Counted from the first letter of the stretch, positions 8,007 to 15,965 are shown. The stretch is 30,545 nucleotides of DNA from Candidatus Sumerlaeota bacterium (GCA_016928995.1 JAFGJS010000138.1:1-30545); one strand, 5' to 3'. Notes: a model not told the origin generated them from the letters alone. Made by a program: numbers and translations.

Positions 8007-8999
8007 ATGATGACACCGATCCGAACGATGCTCCAGTCGTTATCACGACAACTTTCGCTGCATCCGGCCGGGCGAAACCATCGCTGGCGCGGGCGGATTG
8101 CCGTCGCGCTCTTGGCTGCGGCGCCAATGTTTCTTGCCGGATGCCATTCCCGATACACGCAAAACCCTCGTTATGCTCCGCAGCAGACGCTGCTTGAAAT
8201 CATCGCCGACATGGAGCGTCATCGCAATCTGGATCCATATTGCTTCCCGCCGCCCAAGGATCTGTCGGGTCAAAATGTCTGGCGCGCGGCCTTGGTGCGG
8301 TTGACGAACTATGAGACGCTGCATCCGGACAGACATCGCGACATCGTGCTGTTCGCCCAAGCCGGAGCGTATGAGCGACTGCGGGATTACGCGACCGCTC
8401 GTGAGCGTTACTCCGCCGTCGCCGCGAGCGGCGGAGAATTAGCGCCAGAGGCAGTCCGGCGCGTGGAATGCCTTGAGCGATTGATTAGTGTTCAGCGCCG
8501 GCATGCGCCGCAGGACGCCTCGCTGAGGTTGTGGCTGGATTTCAAACAGGAACAGGCTGATCGCTGGCGCGAGCTGAGCCGCGAGGATGGCTTTCCCGAT
8601 CCGCTATACGTCAGTTTATGCAAAGTGGAATGGGAGAGCGCCGAATGTGAATGGCGCCGTTTGCTCTGGAAGAATCGCGACGTGATCGAAAACGGCGCGC
8701 AACGCGCCATGCAGGCGATGAACGGCGTGATTGAGCGGCACGCGCAAAGCCGGCTCGCCGAACAGCATCACCTGACGCTGGGCCTCTGGCAATTCGAACT
8801 CGCGCGCGAATATACGCAGGTTCATCCGCCGGAAGGCCTTGATTTCGATCCGGTCGATTTCAACCGTATCACCGCGCTGGCGCGGCGGGAGTTTCTCGGC
8901 GTCGAGAGCTGTTTCGGCAGCTCATATCGCCCCGAAGCGGAAATCCAGCGCGCCGCCCTCGATGCCTTCATCGAACGCATCCGCGAAGAAAGCCGTTAA
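8007..8999 (+). CDS. Predicted lipoprotein of unknown function
   Basis: A 330-residue protein I cannot assign to a named family. A basic N-region (residues 1-30) and hydrophobic stretch IAVALLAAAPMFLAGC end in a lipobox with C46, so it should be an outer- or inner-membrane lipoprotein. The n-region is long; a start at ATG 8028 (eighth residue) is possible. The mature part is helical and rich in Arg, Trp and Glu, with TPR-like stretches (LFAQAGAYERLRDYATARERY), suggesting a BamD/YfiO-like or general helical-repeat scaffold. It follows the secreted TPR protein by 44 nt and may work with it in the envelope. Its stop codon overlaps that of the convergent MscS gene within a TTAA palindrome. Confidence 0.75.
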   Translation: MMTPIRTMLQSLSRQLSLHPAGRNHRWRGRIAVALLAAAPMFLAGCHSRYTQNPRYAPQQTLLEIIADMERHRNLDPYCFPPPKDLSGQNVWRAALVRLTNYETLHPDRHRDIVLFAQAGAYERLRDYATARERYSAVAASGGELAPEAVRRVECLERLISVQRRHAPQDASLRLWLDFKQEQADRWRELSREDGFPDPLYVSLCKVEWESAECEWRRLLWKNRDVIENGAQRAMQAMNGVIERHAQSRLAEQHHLTLGLWQFELAREYTQVHPPEGLDFDPVDFNRITALARREFLGVESCFGSSYRPEAEIQRAALDAFIERIREESR

Positions 9000-10645
9000 T
9001 TCTTGTCGCCAGGAATCCCCGCATTCGCCTCGTTGATTAGATGCAACGTCTGGGTCGGGAAGGCGAATTCCACTCCGATGCGCCCGGCCAGTTTGATGAT
9101 TTCAAGCATCAGGTTATGCCGTTCGCGCAACTCGGCGCCCCAGTCCGGGACGTGGAAAAAGATATAAAGCAGGATGTCGAGCGAGTGCGCCCCAAACTGG
9201 TTGAGATAGATGTGGAAGTAATCATGCCGCATATGCGGATTATTCAGCACGAGCTGCTTGATGCCGTCGGTGAATTCCTGGATTTTTTCCGGCGGCGTGT
9301 CGTAGGTCACTTGGATGTACGTCTTGAAGCGGCGATACGTGCGCGCGCCCATGTTGTCGATGATTTTGTTACAGAGCACGGAGTTGGGGATGGTGACCTG
9401 CGAATTATAGAATGTGCGGATGCGGGTGGAACGGAAGCCGAGTTCCTCCACGGATCCCTCCGCGCCGTCCACAATCACCCAGTCGCCGACGTTGAATGGG
9501 CGGTCGGTGAGGAGCATCACGGAGCCGAAGAAGTTGGCGATGGTGTCCTTGGCGGCAAAGGCGAGCGCCAAGCCGCCGATGCCCAGTCCGGCGAGCAGAC
9601 TGTAGACGTCCTCGTATAAATTATCCGCGATAAACACGGCGCCGATGGCGACGACGAGAACCTTGAGCGATTTGCGCACCATGGGCACGAGCAGGTCGTC
9701 GAATTTATTCGCGGTTTTGCCGGCGCGTTCTTCGAGATAGCTGCACAGCACATCCACCATGCGGTAGACCGCCACGACGCTGGCGACGCAAATAATGATC
9801 TGCGCGAGAAACTGCAGGAAGGTGGCGATGTGCACCGGCAAACCGAGCCAGCGCACTCCGAACCACCAGACGCCGCCCATGACGATCAGTCCGAGCGCGC
9901 GCAGTGTCATCAGTTTGTGCTTTTCATGCAGTGCGATGCGCCCGGCGCTGGCCCAGCGCGTGGTCACGCCGTTGATCAGGAATTGCGCGATTTTGCTGGC
10001 GATGAATCCAAGCAGGATAATAATCAACAGTCCGATCCATTGCCAGTTTTCCAGAATGAGCGTTTGCCGCAGCATCGACTTGGGCAGGATGCCGCGAATG
10101 TAAAAACTGAGCGGCATGTCTTCATATTTATGTTGTTCCAAGCCTTCGACGATCTGATCGCCGCCGTATTGCTGGAAGAGATCGTCGATTTGCTCCATCG
10201 TGCGCGCGCTGAAAAGGAAGCGGCCGTTCGCTGCGCGTTCAATCGAGACGCGCGGCTCCTGCGGCATGAACCAGGCCTCATCCGCGCTGTCTGGAACCGT
10301 CTCCATTTCCACAATGGCGATGCGATCCAAGATTTGATTCAGTTTTAGCGCGATCTCACGCCCGTGCGCGCTGCGTTCCTCGGCGGTGAAATTTTCCAGG
10401 TTCAGACATTTCGCCTTGTCCGCGAGTTTTTCCGTTTCGAAGAAGGTTCGCAGCGTTTTGCGCGCAGTGGAATATTGCTCTGGTACGGGCAGCTGCGCTG
10501 GCGCGGCGGTTGCTGCTGTTTCGATGGCGGGAGAGTCAGCATCGGTCTGCGCCGGAGCATGCGCCGCATGGAGCATTAGAAACAGCATGGCAAGCAACGG
10601 CAGCCATGCTGTCGGCTTGATTTTACGGATGTCACTCATGCTCAT
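8996..10645 (-). CDS. Mechanosensitive ion channel, MscS family, with periplasmic N-terminal domain
   Basis: A 549-residue channel. Residues 1-32 form a signal peptide (MSMSDIRKIK, then LLAMLFLMLHAAHAPAQ). About 160 residues of predicted periplasmic domain follow, then several membrane helices. The MscS core is clear: pore helix LLAGLGIGGLALAFAAKD with alternating Gly/Ala, then FFGSVMLLTDRPFNVGD leading into the beta domain (VDGAEGSVEELGFRSTRIRT) and the C-terminal alpha/beta domain. Such channels release solutes under hypo-osmotic stress. The frame runs up to a GTG at 10696, but ATG 10645 has AAGGA upstream and starts the signal peptide. A hairpin at 10681-10707 separates it from the cyclophilin gene upstream, so it may have its own promoter or depend on read-through. 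Confidence 0.92.
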   Translation of the reverse strand: MSMSDIRKIKPTAWLPLLAMLFLMLHAAHAPAQTDADSPAIETAATAAPAQLPVPEQYSTARKTLRTFFETEKLADKAKCLNLENFTAEERSAHGREIALKLNQILDRIAIVEMETVPDSADEAWFMPQEPRVSIERAANGRFLFSARTMEQIDDLFQQYGGDQIVEGLEQHKYEDMPLSFYIRGILPKSMLRQTLILENWQWIGLLIIILLGFIASKIAQFLINGVTTRWASAGRIALHEKHKLMTLRALGLIVMGGVWWFGVRWLGLPVHIATFLQFLAQIIICVASVVAVYRMVDVLCSYLEERAGKTANKFDDLLVPMVRKSLKVLVVAIGAVFIADNLYEDVYSLLAGLGIGGLALAFAAKDTIANFFGSVMLLTDRPFNVGDWVIVDGAEGSVEELGFRSTRIRTFYNSQVTIPNSVLCNKIIDNMGARTYRRFKTYIQVTYDTPPEKIQEFTDGIKQLVLNNPHMRHDYFHIYLNQFGAHSLDILLYIFFHVPDWGAELRERHNLMLEIIKLAGRIGVEFAFPTQTLHLINEANAGIPGDKN

Positions 10646-10680
10646 GATTCTGTCCTTGCTGGTCTCGATGAATGATGAGA

Positions 10681-10707
10681 GAGCGGGGGCTAGCACAGCC
10701 CCCGCTC
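10681..10707 (-). terminator. GC-rich hairpin downstream of cyclophilin gene
   Basis: Perfect 11-bp inverted repeat GAGCGGGGGCT (10681-10691) and AGCCCCCGCTC (10697-10707) with a 5-nt loop, lying 10 nt past the stop of the minus-strand cyclophilin gene and just before the MscS start. There is no good T-run on the minus strand, so it may attenuate or stabilise mRNA ends rather than act as a classical Rho-independent terminator. Confidence 0.55.
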
Positions 10708-10717
10708 AAAGGCTGCA

Positions 10718-11233
10718 TCAGGCTTCTTGAATGGTGACTTTGTTGATCACAACGTCCTGTTTGGGGCGATCCATCGAGGCGGTCGGGGTTTTGGCGATTT
10801 TGTTCACTACGTCCATGCCTTCGGCGACTTTGCCGAACACGGCGTGCTTGCCGTCGAGCCAGGGCGTGGCCGCCACGGTGATGAAGAACTGGCTGCCGCC
10901 GGTGTTTGGGCCGCGATTGGCCATGGAAAGGACGCCCGGCGTGTCGTGTTTCAACTTCGGGTGAAACTCATCTTTGATTTCAAAGCCGGGACCGCCCGTG
11001 CCGTTGCCCAGCGGACAGCCGCCCTGGATCATGAAGTTGTCGATCACGCGATGAAAGATCAGCCCGTCGAAATAAGGACGGGTGGTTTCTGCTTTCGTGC
11101 GAGGATCCGTGAAGGCCTTCTCGCCCCTGGCCAATCCGATGAAGTTGCCTGTCGTGATCGGCGCTTCGCCGGTGAAAAGCCGGATTTTAAATGTTCCCAT
11201 GCTCGTCTCGAATACCGCATAAGTCTCTGCCAT
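10718..11233 (-). CDS. Cytoplasmic peptidyl-prolyl cis-trans isomerase, cyclophilin type
   Basis: A compact cyclophilin of 171 residues without signal peptide (MAETYAVFETSMGTFKIRLF). The conserved active-site blocks are all present: LIFHRVIDNFMIQGGCPLG with the catalytic arginine, GVLSMANRGPNTGGSQFFIT, and WLDGKHAVFGKV. It accelerates proline isomerisation during protein folding. ATG 11233 is preceded by AGGAGG at good spacing. It lies 31 nt after the exported cyclophilin (11265-12005), which it closely resembles, so the pair looks like a tandem duplication in one operon with one cytoplasmic and one exported product. A hairpin follows the stop. Confidence 0.95.
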   Translation of the reverse strand: MAETYAVFETSMGTFKIRLFTGEAPITTGNFIGLARGEKAFTDPRTKAETTRPYFDGLIFHRVIDNFMIQGGCPLGNGTGGPGFEIKDEFHPKLKHDTPGVLSMANRGPNTGGSQFFITVAATPWLDGKHAVFGKVAEGMDVVNKIAKTPTASMDRPKQDVVINKVTIQEA

Positions 11234-11264
11234 TCGTCAGCCTCCTGCGATTATTTGGCGTTTA

Positions 11265-12005
11265 TTATTCTTCCGTTTCCTGCTGTTCCGAGCCAGTCGT
11301 CGCCGATTCATCGGATTCGGTTTTTGGCGCTTCTTTCTCTGTCGTTCCGGCGCCCACGATCTTGACGCTGTTGATGACCACGGGCGTGAGCGGCATGTTG
11401 TTTCTCGGAGTGGTTTTCACCTTGGCGATTTGATACACGACATCCATGCCATCCACGACTTCGCCGAACACTGCGTGCTTGCCGTCCAGATGGGGCGTGG
11501 GCGCGACGGTGATGAAGAACTGGCTGCCGCCGGTGTTGGGGCCTGCATTGGCCATCGAGAGTATGCCAGGTTTGTTATGTCTCAATTCGGGATGGAATTC
11601 GTCCTTGATTCTGAATCCTGGACCGCCCCGTCCGTTTCCCAGCGGACAGCCGCCCTGAATCATGAAGCCGTCAATCACGCGATGGAAAGTCAGGCCGTCG
11701 TAATATGGCTTTTTCGCTTTTTCACCGCTTCCGGGATCGGTCCATTCCTTCGTGCCCTCGGCGAGACCGATGAAATTCGCCGTCGTGATGGGCGCGCGTT
11801 CGGTGTACAGCAGGATTTTGAAACTGCCCATCGAGGTGTCAAAAAGCGCGTATGTCTTTCCATCGTCGGGGTTCGCCGTTTCTTGCGCGATTTTCTCGCT
11901 GGCGGCGTTTTCACCTTCCGCGGAGCAAGAGCAAAGCGGCAGTGCAAGCACGCAAATGATGAAGGCCATCATACTGGACCAATTGACGCTACGATGTGAA
12001 AACAT
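11265..12005 (-). CDS. Exported (probable lipoprotein) cyclophilin-type peptidyl-prolyl isomerase
   Basis: A 246-residue protein. Residues 1-27 form a signal sequence (MMAFIICVLALPLCSC) ending in an imperfect lipobox with C27, or possibly C25. After a linker rich in Glu, Ala and Asn, the cyclophilin domain (about 50-215) has LTFHRVIDGFMIQGGCPLG with the catalytic arginine, GILSMANAGPNTGGSQFFIT and HLDGKHAVFGEV. The tail is a low-complexity Glu/Thr/Ser stretch. It presumably assists folding in the periplasm. The frame extends to 12128, but ATG 12005 has GGAGG directly upstream and begins the signal sequence. Divergent from the cyclophilin-FKBP fusion gene, with a shared control region of about 280 nt. 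Confidence 0.93.
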   Translation of the reverse strand: MFSHRSVNWSSMMAFIICVLALPLCSCSAEGENAASEKIAQETANPDDGKTYALFDTSMGSFKILLYTERAPITTANFIGLAEGTKEWTDPGSGEKAKKPYYDGLTFHRVIDGFMIQGGCPLGNGRGGPGFRIKDEFHPELRHNKPGILSMANAGPNTGGSQFFITVAPTPHLDGKHAVFGEVVDGMDVVYQIAKVKTTPRNNMPLTPVVINSVKIVGAGTTEKEAPKTESDESATTGSEQQETEE

Positions 12006-12181
12006 AGGTTCTCCTCCTGTTTTTTCCGCGTTCAAAAGACGCGGGCGCTGTTCTCTGGATTGTTTCCTGCGCTGATATGTGACGCAAGGAAGGCACATTC
12101 TACCCCCTGAAATTGAGGATGCAAGCACTTATCCACAGTGCGCTCATCCTGGAGACGCACGAAAGAGCCAGAGATTTTTAG

Positions 12182-12209
12182 TTGATTTCTGCGATGGGAG
12201 ATTCAGAAT
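12182..12209 (+). promoter_or_regulatory. Weak sigma-70-like promoter for the cyclophilin-FKBP gene
   Basis: TTGATT (12182-12187), a 16-nt spacer and CAGAAT (12204-12209), 4 of 6 matches in each box, placed about 80 nt before ATG 12289 in the divergent intergenic region. The same box types occur upstream of the receiver-domain gene (2253-2281). Confidence 0.3.
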
Positions 12210-12288
12210 AAGCGCTTGTTTGCGTGCAACCAGCCATGTCGTGCCGACGCGGCATGTTGAATTGAAACGGTCAGGAGAGACTCCATTG

Positions 12289-13392
12289 ATGAAAATGCTT
12301 TGCGTTTTATCGACATTGATTTTGCTGATGTTGGCGCCTTGGTGCGCCTTTGGTCAGCAGGATGCCACGGATATCGCCAATGATGCCACGAAGGGCGATC
12401 CGGCTTTGATGCTCAAAGCGTGCATCCAGACCAGCCTGGGGGATCTGACTTATCAATTGGACGGCAATGTGACGCCGATCGCCGTTTTGAATTTCTTGCA
12501 ATACGCGGAGTCGGGATTTTATCAAGGCACGGTCATCCACAAGATCAAGCCAGGGATCATGATCCAGGGCGGTTCGTATCTGCCCGATGGAACCATCAAG
12601 CAGGATGGGCTGAGGGAAGATGAACCGAACGATCGCGCGCATGGGCAGGCGCAACTGCGCGGCACGCTGGCTATGATGCATCAGCCGGGCAAGCCGGACA
12701 CGATTCGAAGCGAGTTCTTCATTAATCTGGCGGACAATATACAGCTGGAAAAGCCTGTTGATAATGCGCCGTATCCAGTGATCGGCCGGTTGATCGGGGG
12801 AGAGGACGTTCTGCAGCGCATCGCTGAAGTGAAGACGATGGAGCATCCAGGCGCATCGACCGGCAGGGAACTTTGGCCGGTTGAGCCGATCATCATCAAG
12901 GATGTCGAGATTATTGGCGATTATGACAAGGCGCGGTTGGAAGAACTTGCCGCGAGCAAGCGTGAATGGGCGAACATGCTGGCGCCGCTGGATGAAATGA
13001 AAGGCGCCGAACAGGCGGAGCGTTACGCGCAGTGGTATGCTCAGCAATCCGGGCTTCAGCCCGTCGCTTTGGAATCCGGCGTGCAATATTTCGTGCTCAA
13101 GCCCGGCGATGATGGGCGGGGACTGGAGCCGACGGACAAGGTCAAGGTGCATTATCGCGGTTTCTATGCGGATGATGAGGAGTTTGACAATTCCTATACG
13201 CGCGGTGAGCCGGCCACCTTCACGATCAGCCAGTTGGTGAAAGGCTGGGCGGAAGGAACCAAGGGAATGACGACAGGCGAGAAACGCCTGTTGATTATCC
13301 CGTCGTACCTTGGCTATGGATCGAGCCCTCCGCCAGGGATTCGCCCCGATGCATTGCTGTTATTCGAGGTGGAATTGATCGAGATTTTATGA
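12289..13392 (+). CDS. Exported dual-domain immunophilin: cyclophilin-like domain fused to FKBP
   Basis: A 367-residue secreted protein with signal peptide (MKMLCVLSTLILLMLAPWCA, cleavage near FGQ). Residues about 45-210 are a divergent cyclophilin: VIHKIKPGIMIQGG is recognisable, but the catalytic arginine of the usual FHRV block is lysine, and the GSQFFI block reads RSEFFIN. A charged linker (about 215-260) leads to a full FKBP domain (about 265-367) of the Mip/FkpA kind: VKVHYRGFYADDEEFDNSY, VKGWAEGTKGM, IIPSYLGYGS and LLFEVELIEIL. Cyclophilin-first fusions are known as rare dual-family immunophilins. FKBP activity looks intact; cyclophilin activity is doubtful. ATG 12289 has AGGAGAG at good spacing; the open frame from 12079 lacks support. 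It is divergent from the cyclophilin pair. Confidence 0.9.
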   Translation: MKMLCVLSTLILLMLAPWCAFGQQDATDIANDATKGDPALMLKACIQTSLGDLTYQLDGNVTPIAVLNFLQYAESGFYQGTVIHKIKPGIMIQGGSYLPDGTIKQDGLREDEPNDRAHGQAQLRGTLAMMHQPGKPDTIRSEFFINLADNIQLEKPVDNAPYPVIGRLIGGEDVLQRIAEVKTMEHPGASTGRELWPVEPIIIKDVEIIGDYDKARLEELAASKREWANMLAPLDEMKGAEQAERYAQWYAQQSGLQPVALESGVQYFVLKPGDDGRGLEPTDKVKVHYRGFYADDEEFDNSYTRGEPATFTISQLVKGWAEGTKGMTTGEKRLLIIPSYLGYGSSPPPGIRPDALLLFEVELIEIL

Positions 13393-13473
13393 AACGCCCG
13401 GACCTGAGAAAAATCCAGCGGCGTTCGATAAATTTCCTTTACAGCGAGTGAGGGATGCTGTTTATTCAATCCC

Positions 13474-13498
13474 GCTTTTGAGCGCAAATCTCAAAAGC
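13474..13498 (+). terminator. AT-rich hairpin between the immunophilin gene and tRNA-Gln
   Basis: Perfect 9-bp stem GCTTTTGAG (13474-13482) and CTCAAAAGC (13490-13498) with a 7-nt loop, about 80 nt after the immunophilin stop; TTTTT follows only after ATGTCG. A terminator or mRNA-end structure is possible but unproven. Confidence 0.35.
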
Positions 13499-13516
13499 AT
13501 GTCGTTTTTACATTGC

Positions 13517-13591
13517 TGGGGAGTCGCCAAGTGGTAAGGCACCGGGTTTTGGTCTCGGCATTCGCAGGTTCGAATCCTGCCTCCCCAGCCA
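13517..13591 (+). tRNA. tRNA-Gln (anticodon UUG)
   Basis: A full cloverleaf can be drawn. Acceptor TGGGGAG (13517-13523) pairs with CTCCCCA (13581-13587). The D-arm is GCC/GGC around AAGTGGTAA. The anticodon stem CCGGG/CTCGG, with one G-U pair, holds loop TTTTGGT, giving anticodon TTG at 13549-13551. The variable loop is CATTC and the T-arm is GCAGG-TTCGAAT-CCTGC. Discriminator G13588 is followed by encoded CCA (13589-13591). It reads CAA glutamine codons, and CAG by wobble. No integrase or repeated tRNA 3' end marks it as an attachment site within the window. Confidence 0.97.
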
Positions 13592-13602
13592 AATAATCTG
13601 TG

Positions 13603-13634
13603 GCGCCGCGCTGATTGCCAGCGCGGCGCTTTTT
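13603..13634 (+). terminator. Rho-independent terminator of tRNA-Gln
   Basis: Perfect 10-bp stem GCGCCGCGCT (13603-13612) and AGCGCGGCGC (13620-13629), 7-nt loop GATTGCC, then five T (13630-13634), beginning 11 nt after the tRNA CCA. A textbook intrinsic terminator. Confidence 0.92.
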
Positions 13635-13734
13635 CCAGTTCCTCCTGCCGGAATCATCGAAACCTCTTGACCCTTGCGGTCTTTCCGCCAAAAATTTGTC
13701 TTTGATTCGATTGAGCGAAAGCGGGCGTATTGTC

Positions 13735-14823
13735 TTGAAAATCAAGCGGAAACAGCGAAAGTTGACGAACACCTGGCGCGCAATCCGGGATGTGCTGGAA
13801 CGGCGCGCCCGGCTGCTTTCGCGTCCGTTGGCGCTGCATCTGGAGATCAACGACTTCTGCAACCTGAAGTGCTTCATGTGTCCGCGCGAGGCGGATGACA
13901 TCGAGAAGGACACGGCGAACATGCCGCTCGATGTGGTGCGCGCCGTTGAACCGTTGATGGAGCAGGCGCTTTACGTCGGACTGGTGGGCAACGGCGAGCC
14001 GTTCATCCATCCGGAATTATTTGATGTCATCGAGATGATTCAACGGCATGAAGCCGTGCCTACGCTGATCACCAATGGGACGTTGCTGCGCGAAAAGCAT
14101 TTTGACGCGCTGGTGGGCGATCGTCCGCTATTGCTGCAATTCTCCATTGACGGCGGCACGAAGCCGACCTTCGAGTCGATCCGCATCCGGGCCGATTTCG
14201 ACAAGGTTGTGGCAGGCATGGAGGCGCTGGTCGAGCGCAAACGCGCGAAGGGCGCCGTGTATCCTGTGCTGGCTTTCATCGTGTGCTTGATGAAGGAAAA
14301 CCTCTACGAACTCGATAAAATCGTCGAGCTTGGCGCGAAATTCGGAGTTGGCGCGATCAATGTGCAGAAACTATATCCTTACATCGATAGTGTGAAGGAG
14401 CATTGCATCGAAGACCACGCGGAATGCCGCCGGGTGGCGGCTCAAGCGCAGGAGCAGGCGCGCAAACACGGCATTGATCTGCGTTTCCAGGAAATGGGCG
14501 ACTCGATCGATGTGCGGCTGGCCGGGGAGAACGGCGGCCGTCCGGGCCGGTTTTTTTGCGAGTATGCCTGGCAGAAGATGCACATCGGACTCAAGGGCGA
14601 CGCGCGCGTGTGCTGTTTCTGGACGCACGGCGAACTAGGGAATGTGCTCGATACGGACGCCGCGGAGCTGTGGAACAACGAGGTCATGGTAGACGCGCGC
14701 CGGAAGATTCTGACCGGCGATTTTCCGCCGGATTGCGCGAAATGCCACATGGTCTGTCCGCATCGCCGCATACCGCTGGTGAAACAGACCTACGCCCAGG
14801 CGCATGACGTATGGAAACGCTGA
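13735..14823 (+). CDS. Radical SAM protein with SPASM-like C-terminal cysteines
   Basis: Radical S-adenosylmethionine enzyme, about 362 residues from TTG 13735. The CxxxCxxC motif FCNLKCFMC (C42, C46, C49) binds the catalytic 4Fe-4S cluster. The GNGEP-type glycine motif appears as LVGNGEPFIHPE. The C-terminal region has further cysteines (FFCEYAW, ARVCCFW, CAKCHMVC) as in SPASM/twitch proteins that bind auxiliary clusters. Substrate unknown; such proteins are frequent in surface-polysaccharide clusters, which fits the GT2 gene that follows. The frame is open back to 13615, inside the terminator. No ATG or GTG precedes the cysteine motif, so a TTG start (13735, or 13702/13711) is required; 13735 is chosen because family-like sequence begins there. 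Confidence 0.85.
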   Translation: MKIKRKQRKLTNTWRAIRDVLERRARLLSRPLALHLEINDFCNLKCFMCPREADDIEKDTANMPLDVVRAVEPLMEQALYVGLVGNGEPFIHPELFDVIEMIQRHEAVPTLITNGTLLREKHFDALVGDRPLLLQFSIDGGTKPTFESIRIRADFDKVVAGMEALVERKRAKGAVYPVLAFIVCLMKENLYELDKIVELGAKFGVGAINVQKLYPYIDSVKEHCIEDHAECRRVAAQAQEQARKHGIDLRFQEMGDSIDVRLAGENGGRPGRFFCEYAWQKMHIGLKGDARVCCFWTHGELGNVLDTDAAELWNNEVMVDARRKILTGDFPPDCAKCHMVCPHRRIPLVKQTYAQAHDVWKR

Positions 14824-14974
14824 CTCTAAAACGCAGAGGGCGATTTCGTGAAAAACGGGTGGGATATTGCATTCATATGCTCAGGAAGCTAAATGATTAT
14901 GATCGATATTCATTATAATGCGAACATTGATATAAAATGCATTGCGCGGACGATCGAGTTTGATCGCTTTCATT

Positions 14975-14998
14975 CTTTGCGTCTTCGCGCCTTTGCGT
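14975..14998 (-). repeat. Octameric CGCAAAG-type intergenic repeat
   Basis: Three contiguous 8-nt units on the plus strand, CTTTGCGT, CTTCGCGC and CTTTGCGT; on the minus strand they read as the CGCAAAG motif that I recall as scattered between genes of many environmental bacteria. It ends 13 nt before the GT2 start codon, where no Shine-Dalgarno is seen. A TATAAT sequence at 14914-14919 lies upstream, without a convincing -35 box. The repeat creates a spurious minus-strand reading frame across the GT2 gene. Confidence 0.6.
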
Positions 14999-15011
14999 TG
15001 AAAAAAACGGC

Positions 15012-15965
15012 ATGTCTATGATTCGTCGTCTTCGCACACGCCAGCCGGATTTCCCGCTCTTCGATCACGATCCTTTTTGCAGCATCATCCTGGTGACCTA
15101 CAATATCGCGGAAGACATGATCGCGCGATGCCTGCAGGCCCTGCGCGCGTTGGACTATCCGAGTTTTGAGACGATCATCGTGGACAACGCCTCTCACCAG
15201 GAAACGCAGGAAGCCCTGGGAAGGTTGTGCGGCGATGAGATTGTGATCTGGAACAAGACGAATCGTGGATTCTGCGGCGGATGCAATGACGGGGCAAAAC
15301 GGGCCAAGGGCGAAGTGCTGGTCTTTCTCAATGTGGACACTGAGGCGCGGTCCGATTGGCTGCGCGAGCTCGTCCGGCCGTTTCGCGAGAATCCCCGCGC
15401 CGCCGTGACGGGATGCAAGATGTATTATCCCGGCGGGCGGAAGTTGCAGCACGCCGGCGCCATCCTGCATGCCAACGCCATGACCGAGCATTATGCGTAT
15501 CAACAGGAAGACGCGGGCCAGGCGGACGAGGAGCGATCCGTGGATTGGTGCACCGGCGCGGCGCTGGCTGTCCGGCGCGAATTCATCGAGCGCAGCGGCG
15601 GCGACGCGTTTGACGAGAGTTTCTTTCCGGCGTATTACGAGGACGTCGATCTGTGCTATCGCGCGCGCTTGATGGGCTATGAGACGATCTACGTCCCTCG
15701 CGCGGTGCTGGTGCATTTCGAGTCGCCCGTAATCCCCAACACCAGCCGGCGTTTTTATCGTCTGTGTTACCGTAGCCGGATTATTTTTTGCCTGAAGAAT
15801 TACACCCTGCGCCAGTGGCTGTTTGAATGGCTGCCGCTTGAGTGCAATTGGTTGCGCGCGCCCTACAGCAAGGGTTTTCGCAAAAAGCAGCTGCGCGCCT
15901 ATCTCGATGGACTGCTCTTTCTTCTCGGCCGCCGTTTGGATCCTCAGAGCCTGCCGGACGAATAG
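15012..15965 (+). CDS. Glycosyltransferase family 2 (rhamnosyltransferase-like)
   Basis: A 317-residue GT-A fold enzyme without membrane anchor. The N-terminal block CSIILVTYN (residues 23-31) and VDNASH bind the nucleotide; LNVDTE with D109 is the DxD-equivalent metal-binding motif; FFPAYYEDVDLCYRARLMGYE is the acceptor-side ED motif of the WbbL/rhamnosyltransferase-like subgroup. It probably adds a sugar to a surface polysaccharide or glycolipid on the cytoplasmic face. It lies about 190 nt after the radical SAM gene. ATG 15012 is used; ATG 15018 is also possible. Neither has a visible Shine-Dalgarno because the repeat at 14975-14998 fills the leader. Confidence 0.92.
   Translation: MSMIRRLRTRQPDFPLFDHDPFCSIILVTYNIAEDMIARCLQALRALDYPSFETIIVDNASHQETQEALGRLCGDEIVIWNKTNRGFCGGCNDGAKRAKGEVLVFLNVDTEARSDWLRELVRPFRENPRAAVTGCKMYYPGGRKLQHAGAILHANAMTEHYAYQQEDAGQADEERSVDWCTGAALAVRREFIERSGGDAFDESFFPAYYEDVDLCYRARLMGYETIYVPRAVLVHFESPVIPNTSRRFYRLCYRSRIIFCLKNYTLRQWLFEWLPLECNWLRAPYSKGFRKKQLRAYLDGLLFLLGRRLDPQSLPDE

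Noticed and set aside
9041-9619. 192-codon plus-strand frame opposite the MscS gene
   Set aside because: The MscS pore and beta-domain motifs are on the minus strand; the plus frame has no recognisable features.
12079-12288. Long N-terminal extension of the cyclophilin-FKBP gene from 12079
   Set aside because: The signal peptide and a well-spaced AGGAGAG belong to ATG 12289; the extension overlaps the divergent control region.
13517-13591. tRNA-Gln as an integration (att) site
   Set aside because: No integrase gene and no duplicated tRNA 3' end were seen elsewhere in the window.
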